Source: Actinomycetes bacterium (GTDB taxonomy: Bacteria; Actinomycetota; Thermoleophilia; Solirubrobacterales; Solirubrobacteraceae). From it: a DNA stretch of 12,367 nucleotides. A model generated the notes under the pieces. The model had not been told where the DNA came from and did not search any database. It saw only the letters and a list, made by a program, of their open reading frames with translations. The stretch spans positions 1-12,367 of the forward strand of contig JAEYAL010000227.1 in assembly GCA_023404805.1 (NCBI GenBank). The letters are read 5' to 3'. Positions 1 to 6,563 of this stretch are shown here, in pieces. Numbering within the stretch: the first letter of the stretch is position 1; every line of letters begins with the position of its first letter. Both the position numbers and the translations under genes were made by a program.

Positions 1-1349
1 CCCTCGCGGAGCTCGTGGCGGCCGGGGGCGATCTCCTCGCGGCCGGCGACGAACAGGTCGCCCGAGGGCAGGTAGCTCGTGGTGAACGCGCCGTTGACCT
101 TGAAGTCGAGGGACGTGAGCGGTTCTGTCGATCCAGCCTGCGGGATGCCCTGGACGGCGAGGTTCACGCTGCTGGCTCCCTCGTAGGTGACGACAAGCAG
201 GCGCGGGATGCCGTCCGGATGGTCGGTCAGCACCTGGACGTAGTGGTTGCCCTCCCCCACGAGCGGCTCCTCCGGGCCGAACGAGTCGTTGGCCGGCCCG
301 GGTTGGACGGTGCGGATCCCGTAGCGGTACTTCCCGGGGCTCACCGTGCGGCGGATCAGCACGTGCGTCGTGCCGCCCGCGCCGAAGAACAGCGTGCTCG
401 CGTTGCCGCCAGCGTCGAGGACCGACCCGGACGTTGCTGTGCCTGTCGCGCCCGGCGCCCGGGTCGCGACGTAGCTCGTCGCCGAGCCGCCGAACTCGGT
501 CCAGAGCATCCAGACCCGGCCGTCTGGCGCGACGCGCGCTTCCGGCGATCCGTTGACGGAGATGTTGGCCGGCAGATCGCGCTGCAGCAGCGCGGTCAGC
601 GGCCCCTTGAGCGGGTACACCCGCAGATGTTTGCCCTGCGCCGTCCCGCTGTAGTCCGGATCGTCGGCGATCGAGAACAGCGGAAGGTCGGTGCGGTCGC
701 AGGTGACCGCCGGGTGCTGGTAGAGGTCGCGGGAGCCCGGCGCGCTCGGCATGACGCTGGAGCCAGCGCGTACGCCGGCCGCGTTGGCGAGGATCGCGTA
801 GGTCGCGTACGTGGTCGGCACGGTCGGCACCGTGTCGTAGGTGAACTGGTAGGTGAAGGCCGTCGTGCCGTCGGGGCAGCGCGCGTAGCTGGCGAAGCGG
901 CCGCGGCCGCCCTGTCCGCTGCCGACGATCGCGAAGTGCGCGCCGAATCGCTCCCCGTCGAAGACCGTCTGGAACGGCACGCGCGCGTCGGTGTCCTGGA
1001 ACCAGCCGAGCACCGGCTGCTCGGCCGGGCCACCCGCCAGGAACGACACGTTTTCGATCGGCGTGGTCTGGCGCAGGCCCTGCGCCTTGCCGGGCAGCAC
1101 GCCGCCGGCCGGCCGGACCATGGTGCTGGCGGTGTCGCCGATTCCGCTGCCGTTGCTCCAACCCAGGACGATCCGGCCGTCAAGCAAGGCGGCGCTGTCA
1201 GGGGCGTCGATGCGTTTGGCTTCGAGGGCGGTCCGGGCGGAGACAGCGGTGGCGGCGTCGGCGGTCGCCGCGAGCGCGGCGCCGCCCCCGAGCGCGATGG
1301 CGAGCGCAAGGGAGCCGCGGAGGGTGTGCAGGTGCGGTGCGTTGAGCAT
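1..1349 (-). CDS. Secreted protein of unknown function, C-terminus beyond window
   Basis: The reading frame is open for 449 codons from ATG at 1349 down to the window edge, so the 3' end of the gene is missing. The start is fixed by an in-frame TGA about 75 bases upstream with no other ATG, GTG or TTG between. Residues 1-32 look like a Sec signal peptide: a short N-region with one Arg, a hydrophobic core (LALAIALGGGAALA), then ADA-A as a plausible cleavage site. The mature part is rich in Gly, Thr, Asp and aromatic residues, with recurring short segments such as VLGWFQDTD and VWMLWTEFGG. This resembles beta-propeller or other all-beta extracellular proteins, but I recognise no family. Only two Cys are visible in the mature part. 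No clear Shine-Dalgarno sequence precedes the ATG. It is divergent from the gene at 1499, across tandem inverted repeats. Reality of the gene is fairly sure; function is unknown. Confidence 0.8.
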   Translation of the reverse strand, partial: MLNAPHLHTLRGSLALAIALGGGAALAATADAATAVSARTALEAKRIDAPDSAALLDGRIVLGWSNGSGIGDTASTMVRPAGGVLPGKAQGLRQTTPIENVSFLAGGPAEQPVLGWFQDTDARVPFQTVFDGERFGAHFAIVGSGQGGRGRFASYARCPDGTTAFTYQFTYDTVPTVPTTYATYAILANAAGVRAGSSVMPSAPGSRDLYQHPAVTCDRTDLPLFSIADDPDYSGTAQGKHLRVYPLKGPLTALLQRDLPANISVNGSPEARVAPDGRVWMLWTEFGGSATSYVATRAPGATGTATSGSVLDAGGNASTLFFGAGGTTHVLIRRTVSPGKYRYGIRTVQPGPANDSFGPEEPLVGEGNHYVQVLTDHPDGIPRLLVVTYEGASSVNLAVQGIPQAGSTEPLTSLDFKVNGAFTTSYLPSGDLFVAGREEIAPGRHELRE

Positions 1350-1385
1350 GCTGACGACCGTGCCAAGCGCCCTGGGGCGGTTCGA

Positions 1386-1422
1386 GTCCAGCTTGTGGAC
1401 CCTGCCGGTCCATCATCTGGAC
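1386..1422. promoter_or_regulatory. Tandem inverted repeats GTCCA-N5-TGGAC, probable operator pair
   Basis: Two copies of the dyad GTCCA-N5-TGGAC lie at 1386-1400 and 1408-1422. Both are perfect in all ten arm positions and repeat with a 22-bp period, about two helical turns. They sit in the gap between two divergent genes, 37 bases from the minus-strand start at 1349 and 76 bases from the plus-strand start at 1499. The inner arms also form TGGACC-N5-GGTCCA (1396-1412). The arrangement suggests cooperative binding of a dimeric regulator; the regulator is unknown. Confidence 0.5.
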
Positions 1423-1498
1423 TACGCGCTCCCCGGTGACCCGCCAGCTTCGGCCACCCGTGGAGGGCGCCCGGTGCGGGTGCGACCATGAACCGTGG

Positions 1499-2116
1499 AT
1501 GAGCAGCGACGACGAACCTCTCACCGGCTCCGAACGCGACCTGCTGCGGCAGGCCGTGCGGGATGCCCCAGACGAGTTTTTGATGTCGCTGCTGGCGATG
1601 GCCCGCCAGCGGTTGCGCGAGCACGTCGGCCTGCTGGTGAACGGCATGATCATCATCGGCGAGCTCAACGAGCCTGAGGCGCTGGCATCGCTGCTGCGGG
1701 TGCGCCGCGGAGCGCAGATCGAGCGCGCGGAGCGGCCCGACGGCCTCACCGACGACGAGTGGGACGCCATGGCGCTGGGCTGGATCAACGAGCCCACGAC
1801 GATGGTCGAGGACCACCGCGCCCGCGAGGAAGCCCTCGAGGAAGCGCTGGAGCCGTTCGCGGTCGACGGCCCGCCGCGGTCCCGCGAGCTTCCCGGCGAT
1901 CTCGAGCGCCAGCTCGAAGCCATGCGCACGTATTCCCACATCACCCTGACCGACGCGACCATCACCGCGCCGGGCGTCCCGACGACGACGTCGGTGCCCG
2001 TCATGCGGATCGCCGTCCGACAGGTCTCCGGCTGGTGGCTCGCCCCGCTGAACGAGGACGGGTCGTCGTCGATCAACCTCTGGGACGGCGAGCCCCGGAT
2101 CTTCAACGAAGACTGA
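1499..2116 (+). CDS. Hypothetical protein, 205 aa
   Basis: I recognise no family. The predicted protein is soluble and acidic. It has an N-terminal helical part (residues about 8-45), a short hydrophobic stretch GMIIIGEL (49-56), an Asp/Glu-rich middle with a likely helix (about 103-120), and a C-terminal part that looks beta-rich (about 147-204, with VSGWWLAPL and INLWDGEPRIF). The frame is also open upstream to a GTG at 1436, but the extra 21 residues look like translated intergenic DNA, so I chose ATG 1499; no convincing Shine-Dalgarno sequence decides it. Codon use matches the neighbours, and no signal peptide or membrane segment is visible. The stop TGA directly abuts the stop of the convergent diguanylate cyclase gene, so neither gene has its own 3' untranslated space. 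It may share regulation with the divergent secreted protein through the repeats at 1386-1422. Confidence 0.7.
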   Translation: MSSDDEPLTGSERDLLRQAVRDAPDEFLMSLLAMARQRLREHVGLLVNGMIIIGELNEPEALASLLRVRRGAQIERAERPDGLTDDEWDAMALGWINEPTTMVEDHRAREEALEEALEPFAVDGPPRSRELPGDLERQLEAMRTYSHITLTDATITAPGVPTTTSVPVMRIAVRQVSGWWLAPLNEDGSSSINLWDGEPRIFNED

Positions 2117-4381
2117 TCAGGCGCCGTCGGCGTCTGGCGCGTGCGGCGCCGCGCCCGTTCCGCGGCCGCGGTCGCCCGAGCGCCGCGACTCCTCGCCCGC
2201 GATCTCGGCGCCGGTGCCGCGCTGCGTCGCGCGGTCCTGTTTGACGGCGTAGGCGCGGGCATCGGCCACACCGAGGAGGCCGTCGAGGTCGTCGCCGTCG
2301 GGGCCTTGGAGCGCGCCGCCGACCGAGCCCGCGGTGACGACCGCGAGGCGGGCGTCGAGGAGGCCGACGACCTCGTCGAGCTCGTCGCGCGAGCCGACCC
2401 GGATCGCGGCGACGAACTCGTCGCCGCCGAAGCGCCCGATCGCCTCGGCGCCCTGAAGCGTGTCCGTGGCGACGCTCGACACCGCCTGGAGGAGGCGGTC
2501 GCCGACGGCGTGGCCTTGCGTGTCGTTGATCTGCTTGAAGCCGTCGAGGTCGAGCGCGATGACCGCGAGGCGGCCGGAGCGGGGCGTCGTCGCCGCGAGG
2601 GCGCGCTCGGTGCGGCGGACGAAGCCGCGGCGGTTCAGCAGGCCCGTGAGCGGGTCGGTGTTGGCCAGCTGCATCCGGGCGTTGGTCGCCTCGGTGAACG
2701 CCGCGTGGCCGATCGACCCGATCGCGAACGCCCCGCCGAACAACGCCAGCTCGAACGGCGCGACCCACAGCGAACCGCTCGGCCCGAGGACGAGGACCAG
2801 CGCCCAGCAGACGAAGATCGCGCCGGCGGTCTGCTGCGCCTGGCGGCGCTCAAACGTCGTCGCGTCGAACAGGACCTTGAGGTAGAGCCCGGCGATGATC
2901 GGCGACGCGGCGCCATCGCCCGTCGACAGCGCAGCGGTTCCGACACCGAGGCCGACGCTGAGCGCCGAAAACCACACGACGCCGGCATTCGGCTCGCCCA
3001 TGTGGTGCGTGCGCTTGCTGTAGTACGCACCTGCAGCCAGGTTCGCGAGCACCCACGGGATGCCGAGGTAGATGATGAGGTGCTGGTAGAAGCTGTCGCC
3101 GCCGCCCGCGATGGTGCTGGCGACGAAGGTGGCGCCGGCCACCGCGATGGTGGTGAAGCCAGCGAGCACCCAGATGCCGTCGAACGTGCTCGGATCGGCG
3201 GCCAGCGCCTGGACGCCGCGGCGCCGGAGCCGCTCGAACGACACCGGCGGCACCGCCACCGGCTTCGCTCCGCGGGGACGCTGCGCGTGGCGCTCGTCGG
3301 TCAGCACCTCGCGCTGCTGCACGCGCTGGGCCGGATCGGCCTTCGCGGCGTAGAGCGCGAGGTCGGCGTCGCGGAGCAGGTCGTCGGTCCCCGCGAGCGC
3401 TGCCGGGCAGGTCGCGATCCCGAACGACGATCCGACGCGCTCAGCCAGCACGCCGTGCAGCCGCTCGCCGAGCGCCACCGCCTCGGCGGCGTCTGCGTCG
3501 GCGACGAAGACGGCGAACTCGTCGCCGCCGAGGCGGCCGAACGCCGCGCCCTCGGGGAGGAACTCGGGCACCTGGCGGCCGACCCACGCGAGGAGCTCGT
3601 CGCCTGCGGCGTGGCCCTCGGCGTCGTTGATGAGCTTGAAGCCGTTGAGGTCGACCACGAGCAGCGCCACCGGCTGCCCGGCAGTGCGGGCCTGGTCGAG
3701 CGCCCAGTCCATGTGTTCAAAGAAGCCGCGCCGGTTGAGCGCGCCGGTGAGCACGTCGCTGCGCGACAGCAGCAGCGCCTGGCGCGAAGCGCGGTAGTGG
3801 CCCAGACGCGGGATCAGACCGACGAACCACCCCGAGACGGCGAGCGTCATCGTCGACGCCACCTCGATGAGGTCGGCGTCAGGCCGGATGAGGTGGATCA
3901 CTGGCATCGACGCGACGATGACCGCGAGCGAGATCCGCGACCACTTGCGCGGGAACACGAGGCCGACGTATGGCGTGACGATGATGACCGCCGTGTACGA
4001 CACGGATGCGAGGCCGGCGTCCATCGCGGCCGTCACGGAGAGGGAGCCCACGAGGAACGCCGTCCACGCGAGGTAGATCGTGAACCGGCCGCGGCGGCGT
4101 TCCGCGCCCGCGGTGTCCTGGAGGAGCGCGCCGACCGCGCTGACGACGCCGAACCCGATCGACGCGATGACGATCAGCTCGTCGGCCCACGGCGCCCACG
4201 GGCGCGCCGGCGCGCGCAGACCCTCGCTCAGCGCCAACGCGAAGGCACCGACGCAGATCGCCATGAGCGGCACGAAGGCCACGTCGCGGCGCTTGAGGAT
4301 CGCGATCCCGGCTCCGGGTTCTGTGGCGCTGGTGCCGCTGCGGAGGCGGTCCAGGTGCTGACGGCGGGGGGAGGACGTCAT
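2117..4381 (-). CDS. Membrane protein with two GGDEF domains, predicted diguanylate cyclase
   Basis: The 754-residue protein has the same architecture twice: about six membrane segments (roughly residues 34-190), a GGDEF domain (about 205-350), about six more segments (roughly 402-560), and a second GGDEF domain (about 575-715). GGDEF domains condense two GTP to cyclic di-GMP, working as dimers at the inner face of the membrane. Both signature motifs are intact (GRLGGDEF around 285-289 and GRFGGDEF around 652-656). The upstream VDLNGFK/LDLDGFK and NRRGF motifs are also present. Neither copy has the RxxD inhibitory site expected just before the motif (PEGA and QGAE occupy that position), so product inhibition through that site is unlikely. 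The C-terminal tail after about 720 is charged and looks disordered. The ATG at 4381 gives a natural cytoplasmic N-terminus before the first membrane segment. The two halves are diverged, so any internal duplication is old. No EAL or HD-GYP domain is visible. Confidence 0.93.
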   Translation of the reverse strand: MTSSPRRQHLDRLRSGTSATEPGAGIAILKRRDVAFVPLMAICVGAFALALSEGLRAPARPWAPWADELIVIASIGFGVVSAVGALLQDTAGAERRRGRFTIYLAWTAFLVGSLSVTAAMDAGLASVSYTAVIIVTPYVGLVFPRKWSRISLAVIVASMPVIHLIRPDADLIEVASTMTLAVSGWFVGLIPRLGHYRASRQALLLSRSDVLTGALNRRGFFEHMDWALDQARTAGQPVALLVVDLNGFKLINDAEGHAAGDELLAWVGRQVPEFLPEGAAFGRLGGDEFAVFVADADAAEAVALGERLHGVLAERVGSSFGIATCPAALAGTDDLLRDADLALYAAKADPAQRVQQREVLTDERHAQRPRGAKPVAVPPVSFERLRRRGVQALAADPSTFDGIWVLAGFTTIAVAGATFVASTIAGGGDSFYQHLIIYLGIPWVLANLAAGAYYSKRTHHMGEPNAGVVWFSALSVGLGVGTAALSTGDGAASPIIAGLYLKVLFDATTFERRQAQQTAGAIFVCWALVLVLGPSGSLWVAPFELALFGGAFAIGSIGHAAFTEATNARMQLANTDPLTGLLNRRGFVRRTERALAATTPRSGRLAVIALDLDGFKQINDTQGHAVGDRLLQAVSSVATDTLQGAEAIGRFGGDEFVAAIRVGSRDELDEVVGLLDARLAVVTAGSVGGALQGPDGDDLDGLLGVADARAYAVKQDRATQRGTGAEIAGEESRRSGDRGRGTGAAPHAPDADGA

Positions 4382-4393
4382 CGCTGTCGCATC

Positions 4394-4407
4394 GGCACCT
4401 CAGTGCC
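4394..4407 (-). promoter_or_regulatory. Small hairpin in the leader of the GGDEF gene
   Basis: GGCAC-TGAG-GTGCC (minus-strand reading) forms a perfect 5-bp stem with a 4-base loop, beginning 12 bases before the ATG at 4381. It could be a small operator or an mRNA hairpin; it could also be chance at this GC content. Confidence 0.25.
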
Positions 4408-4462
4408 CGACGCAAACTCCTCTATCGGCGTTCATACGGACCCCGCGATTATCCCTGGACAT

Positions 4463-4840
4463 TTACCCAGAGAGCCCCGGTTCGGTGATGACGGTGTCCT
4501 CGTGCGTGTACGCGGGGGCGCAGCAGCAGAGGAGCTGGAGGTCTTCGCTCTCCGACGCCCAGAGCTTGTGCTCGACGCCGGGCGGGATCACGACCGTGTC
4601 CCCGGCGCGGACCTCGGCTTCGACCTCGCCGAGCCGCATGCGGCCGCTGCCCGCCGTGAAGAAGTAGATCTCTTCGCTGACGTGGTGGTAGTGCTGGTCG
4701 GTCGCGCCGCCCGCCGGCACCGTCGCTTGGGCGAGCGACTGGTTCTGCGTCGGCAGCGACACGCGTCCCGCGACTTCGCGGATCGTGGAGCCGTCCTTGG
4801 TGGTGAAGGGCTCCGCTGCGTCGAGGCGACCGATCTGCAT
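4463..4840 (-). CDS. Small single-domain cupin protein, 125 aa
   Basis: This is one conserved beta-barrel of the cupin_2 type. Cupin motif 1 spans about residues 44-70, with H50, H52 and E57 as probable metal ligands and G64/G66 following. Motif 2 spans about 80-95 (AGDTVVIPPGVEH), with H91 as the fourth ligand. All four expected metal-binding residues are therefore present, so it probably holds a divalent metal and acts as an isomerase, dioxygenase or small-molecule binder; the substrate cannot be read from sequence. A run of three Cys (105-107) precedes APAYTHEDT near the C-terminus. The length is normal for a stand-alone cupin. The ATG at 4840 has no Shine-Dalgarno sequence but is preceded by TACCGT, consistent with a leaderless transcript. 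It lies 120 bases downstream of the tetR stop on the same strand and probably has its own promoter. Confidence 0.88.
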   Translation of the reverse strand: MQIGRLDAAEPFTTKDGSTIREVAGRVSLPTQNQSLAQATVPAGGATDQHYHHVSEEIYFFTAGSGRMRLGEVEAEVRAGDTVVIPPGVEHKLWASESEDLQLLCCCAPAYTHEDTVITEPGLSG

Positions 4841-4847
4841 GACCCCG

Positions 4848-4853
4848 ACGGTA
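4848..4853 (-). promoter_or_regulatory. Candidate -10 box of the cupin gene (leaderless)
   Basis: TACCGT on the minus strand fits the actinobacterial -10 pattern TAnnnT. It ends 7 bases before the ATG at 4840, which would put transcription start at or next to the start codon. No good -35 box is visible. Confidence 0.4.
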
Positions 4854-4960
4854 ACCCTGCCAGCGCTTCGTCGTCCAGGCGAGAACGGTCACTCACGCGT
4901 TCAACCCATGCGAGCGGCGCATCCTGGAGACGACAGCCGCGGCGAACCAGCGGCCCCGCG

Positions 4961-5551
4961 CTACGCGAACACGGCCGCCGCCGAGCGCAGGAAGTTGGTC
5001 CGGGCTGCGGACGCGTCGCCAAGGTAGGCCGCGACCTGGCCGCCATCGCGCAGCGTCACCAGCAGGTCGGTGGCGTAGTCCGGGTCGGGATGCCCTGAAG
5101 CCGTGAGCAGCTCCAGCACGGTGGAGCGGAACCACGCGCGGTGCTCATCGACCGCCTGCCGGACGCGGCTCTTGCGATCCGGGTACTCGGCCGCGATGTT
5201 GATGTAGGGACAGCCGCGGAAGTCCGCCGCGGTAAGCCGCTGCGCGACGCCTTCGACGATGGCGGCGAGCTGCTGCGCCGGGTCGGACGTCGCCTCGGCC
5301 GCTTCCTCGACCTGCGCGCGCGTCGCGAGATCCTGCTCGCGGATGTACTCGAGGACAAGGTCCTCCTTGCCGGGGAAGTGGCGGTAGAAGGTCGCCCGCG
5401 TGACCTCTGCTTCGGAGATGACGCGGTCGACGCCGACCGAGTGGATGCCCTCCGCGTAGAAGAGGCGGCTGGCGGCGGCGAGCAGGCGGGCGCGCGCGGC
5501 CGACGGTTTGCGAGGCGAAGGAGCAGGGGCCGGAGACGCTGCGGAGCTCAT
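4961..5551 (-). CDS. TetR/AcrR-family transcriptional repressor, 196 aa
   Basis: The N-terminal TetR DNA-binding domain covers about residues 19-66, with the typical LFYAEGIHSVGVDRV and ATFYRHFPGKEDL segments; the recognition helix is around 49-59. An Ala/Pro/Ser-rich tail of 18 residues precedes it. The ligand-binding, dimerising domain follows, with the FRGCPYINIAAEY segment (111-123) seen in a common TetR subfamily. Length is normal for the family. The gene is divergent from an alpha/beta hydrolase; the intervening 129 bases contain a perfect 16-bp palindrome and a partial second copy within its own promoter. It therefore most likely represses both the hydrolase and itself, and is released by a small molecule, perhaps a hydrolase substrate (inference). 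The start ATG 5551 is preceded at 6 bases by TAGGGT, a possible leaderless -10. Confidence 0.93.
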   Translation of the reverse strand: MSSAASPAPAPSPRKPSAARARLLAAASRLFYAEGIHSVGVDRVISEAEVTRATFYRHFPGKEDLVLEYIREQDLATRAQVEEAAEATSDPAQQLAAIVEGVAQRLTAADFRGCPYINIAAEYPDRKSRVRQAVDEHRAWFRSTVLELLTASGHPDPDYATDLLVTLRDGGQVAAYLGDASAARTNFLRSAAAVFA

Positions 5552-5557
5552 GACGGC

Positions 5558-5563
5558 ACCCTA
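5558..5563 (-). promoter_or_regulatory. Candidate -10 box of tetR
   Basis: TAGGGT on the minus strand fits TAnnnT and ends 6 bases before the ATG at 5551. The partial operator copy at 5570-5580 falls in the spacer just upstream, where bound repressor would block polymerase. Confidence 0.4.
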
Positions 5564-5569
5564 GTCGAC

Positions 5570-5580
5570 CGATCGTTCTA
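5570..5580. promoter_or_regulatory. Partial second TetR operator
   Basis: CGATCGTTCTA is identical over 11 bases to the right side of the perfect palindrome at 5636-5651. The left arm is degenerate (TCGAC where the perfect site has TAGAA). The two centres are 71 bp apart. Its place just upstream of the tetR -10 box suggests autoregulation. Confidence 0.55.
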
Positions 5581-5635
5581 TCGCCAGAGGTTGACGCGCC
5601 CGAGCTGGTGGTGCTAGCTTCGTTGACTGATCAAC

Positions 5636-5651
5636 TAGAACGATCGTTCTA
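5636..5651. promoter_or_regulatory. Perfect 16-bp palindrome, probable TetR operator
   Basis: TAGAACGATCGTTCTA reads the same on both strands, with no central spacer. It lies in the tetR/hydrolase gap, 29 bases before the hydrolase ATG, and overlaps the first two bases of the hydrolase -10 box. Size and placement are typical of an operator for a divergent TetR repressor. Confidence 0.75.
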
Positions 5652-5655
5652 CAAT
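5650..5655 (+). promoter_or_regulatory. -10 box of the hydrolase gene
   Basis: TACAAT matches the sigma-A -10 consensus at 5 of 6 positions. TTGACT at 5623-5628 is a good -35 sequence, but the 21-bp spacer is longer than usual, so the true -35 may be weaker. A Shine-Dalgarno AGGAG follows at 5669-5673, 7 bases before the ATG, so this transcript has a leader. Confidence 0.5.
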
Positions 5656-5680
5656 CTGGACGATCGACAGGAGCCTCGTC

Positions 5681-6499
5681 ATGAGCCCGTCCCCCACCAC
5701 GTCGCCCGACACAGTCCTCTTCATCCATGGCCTGTGGGTGACGCCGCACAGCTGGGCGGACTGGAGGAAACACTTTGAGGGGCTCGGCTTCAAGACCCTG
5801 GCACCCGGATGGCCCGGCGTCGGCGACAAGACGCCGGCTGAGCTCCGGGCCGATGGCTCGTCGATCGCAGGCACCGATGCCGCCGCCGTCCTCGCGCACT
5901 ACGAGGAGGTCATCCGCGGCCTCGACAAGCCGCCGGTGATCATCGGCCATTCCTTCGGCGGCGCGTTCACGCAGGTGCTGATCAGCAAGGGGCTGGGCGC
6001 CGCAGGCGTGGCCGTCGACTCAGCGACGGTCAAGGGCATCCCGGACCTCCCGATCTCGACGATCCGCTCGGCGTTCGGGGTGCTCGGCAACCCGCTGAAC
6101 TTCGGCAAGGCCGTCCCGTTCACGCCCAAGCAGTTCAAGTACGCGTTCGGCAACACGCTCACCGACGAGGCCTCGCAGGCGGCATGGGAGGAGTTTGCGA
6201 TCCCGGCCGCGTCGAAGGTGCTGTTCAACGGCGCCGCCGCGCAGCTGCCGAACACGGTCTTCAAGGTCGACTTCAAGAACCCGGACCGCGCACCGCTGTT
6301 GTTCCTCGGCGGCGGCCGCGACCACGTCGTCCCGGCGAAGGTGTCGAAGAAGAACGCCGCCAAGTACCAGCCCGCGGCCGATTACAAGGAGTACCTGACG
6401 AAGTCGCACTTCATCGTCGGCGAGCCTGGCTGGGAAGAGGTCGTCAAGGATGTGAGCGACTGGGTCGTCGCGCAGGTCGGGTCGCCCGTCACGGCCTGA
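5681..6499 (+). CDS. Alpha/beta-hydrolase fold enzyme, 272 aa
   Basis: A serine hydrolase of the alpha/beta fold, probably an esterase or lipase-like enzyme acting in the cytoplasm (no signal peptide seen). The first strand and oxyanion region are at residues 12-19 (VLFIHGLW). The nucleophile elbow GHSFGG puts Ser at 91. LGGGRDHVVP gives the acid Asp214, and KSHFIVGEPGWEE gives His243, so the triad appears complete. A cap-like segment occupies about 115-190. The start ATG 5681 is supported by AGGAG seven bases upstream, the best ribosome site in the window. It is divergent from tetR, with a palindromic operator over its -10 box, so it is very likely the repressed target. The natural substrate is not deducible. 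Family members with this HGLW/GHSFGG pattern are often annotated simply as alpha/beta hydrolase. Confidence 0.93.
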   Translation: MSPSPTTSPDTVLFIHGLWVTPHSWADWRKHFEGLGFKTLAPGWPGVGDKTPAELRADGSSIAGTDAAAVLAHYEEVIRGLDKPPVIIGHSFGGAFTQVLISKGLGAAGVAVDSATVKGIPDLPISTIRSAFGVLGNPLNFGKAVPFTPKQFKYAFGNTLTDEASQAAWEEFAIPAASKVLFNGAAAQLPNTVFKVDFKNPDRAPLLFLGGGRDHVVPAKVSKKNAAKYQPAADYKEYLTKSHFIVGEPGWEEVVKDVSDWVVAQVGSPVTA

Positions 6500-6520
6500 A
6501 GTCGGGACGGCGCTGACGAC

Positions 6521-6539
6521 GGCCCTGCGCGGGCCCGCG
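6521..6539. terminator. GC-rich inverted repeats after the hydrolase gene
   Basis: GGCCC-TGCGC-GGGCC (6521-6535) could form a short hairpin, and it overlaps the perfect palindrome CGCGGGCCCGCG (6528-6539). It is about 21 bases past the hydrolase stop. There is no T-run, so intrinsic termination is uncertain. Confidence 0.3.
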
Positions 6540-6551
6540 GCTTCTGATGCG

Positions 6552-6557
6552 TAGGCT
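6552..6557 (+). promoter_or_regulatory. Candidate -10 box for the gene at 6564 (leaderless)
   Basis: TAGGCT is followed by 6 bases and the GTG start at 6564. The identical hexamer stands 7 bases before the next gene's ATG (7492-7497). No Shine-Dalgarno sequence is present in either case. Confidence 0.45.
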
Positions 6558-6563
6558 TGCCGC

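Noticed and set aside
15..1439. Plus-strand open frame of 474 codons
   Set aside because: It is the shadow of the minus-strand secreted-protein gene, which has a signal peptide and natural composition.
596..1939. Minus-strand open frames over the hypothetical gene and the secreted-protein gene (also 1198-2271)
   Set aside because: They cross two genes and a divergent promoter, and their translations turn into Arg/Ser/Pro-rich text; the plus frame at 1499-2116 and the third minus frame from 1349 read as real proteins.
4382..4462. Possible cyclic di-GMP riboswitch before the cyclase gene
   Set aside because: The leader is only about 80 bases and shows just one 5-bp hairpin, without the conserved elements of known classes.
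2141..5098. Long plus-strand open frame of 985 codons
   Set aside because: It lies antisense to the GGDEF, cupin and tetR genes, crosses their gaps, and its translation is Arg/Ala/Asp-rich low-complexity text typical of the opposite strand of high-GC genes.
4961..6499. Recent horizontal transfer of the tetR-hydrolase pair
   Set aside because: Base composition and codon use look like the neighbours, and no integrase, repeat or tRNA edge is present.
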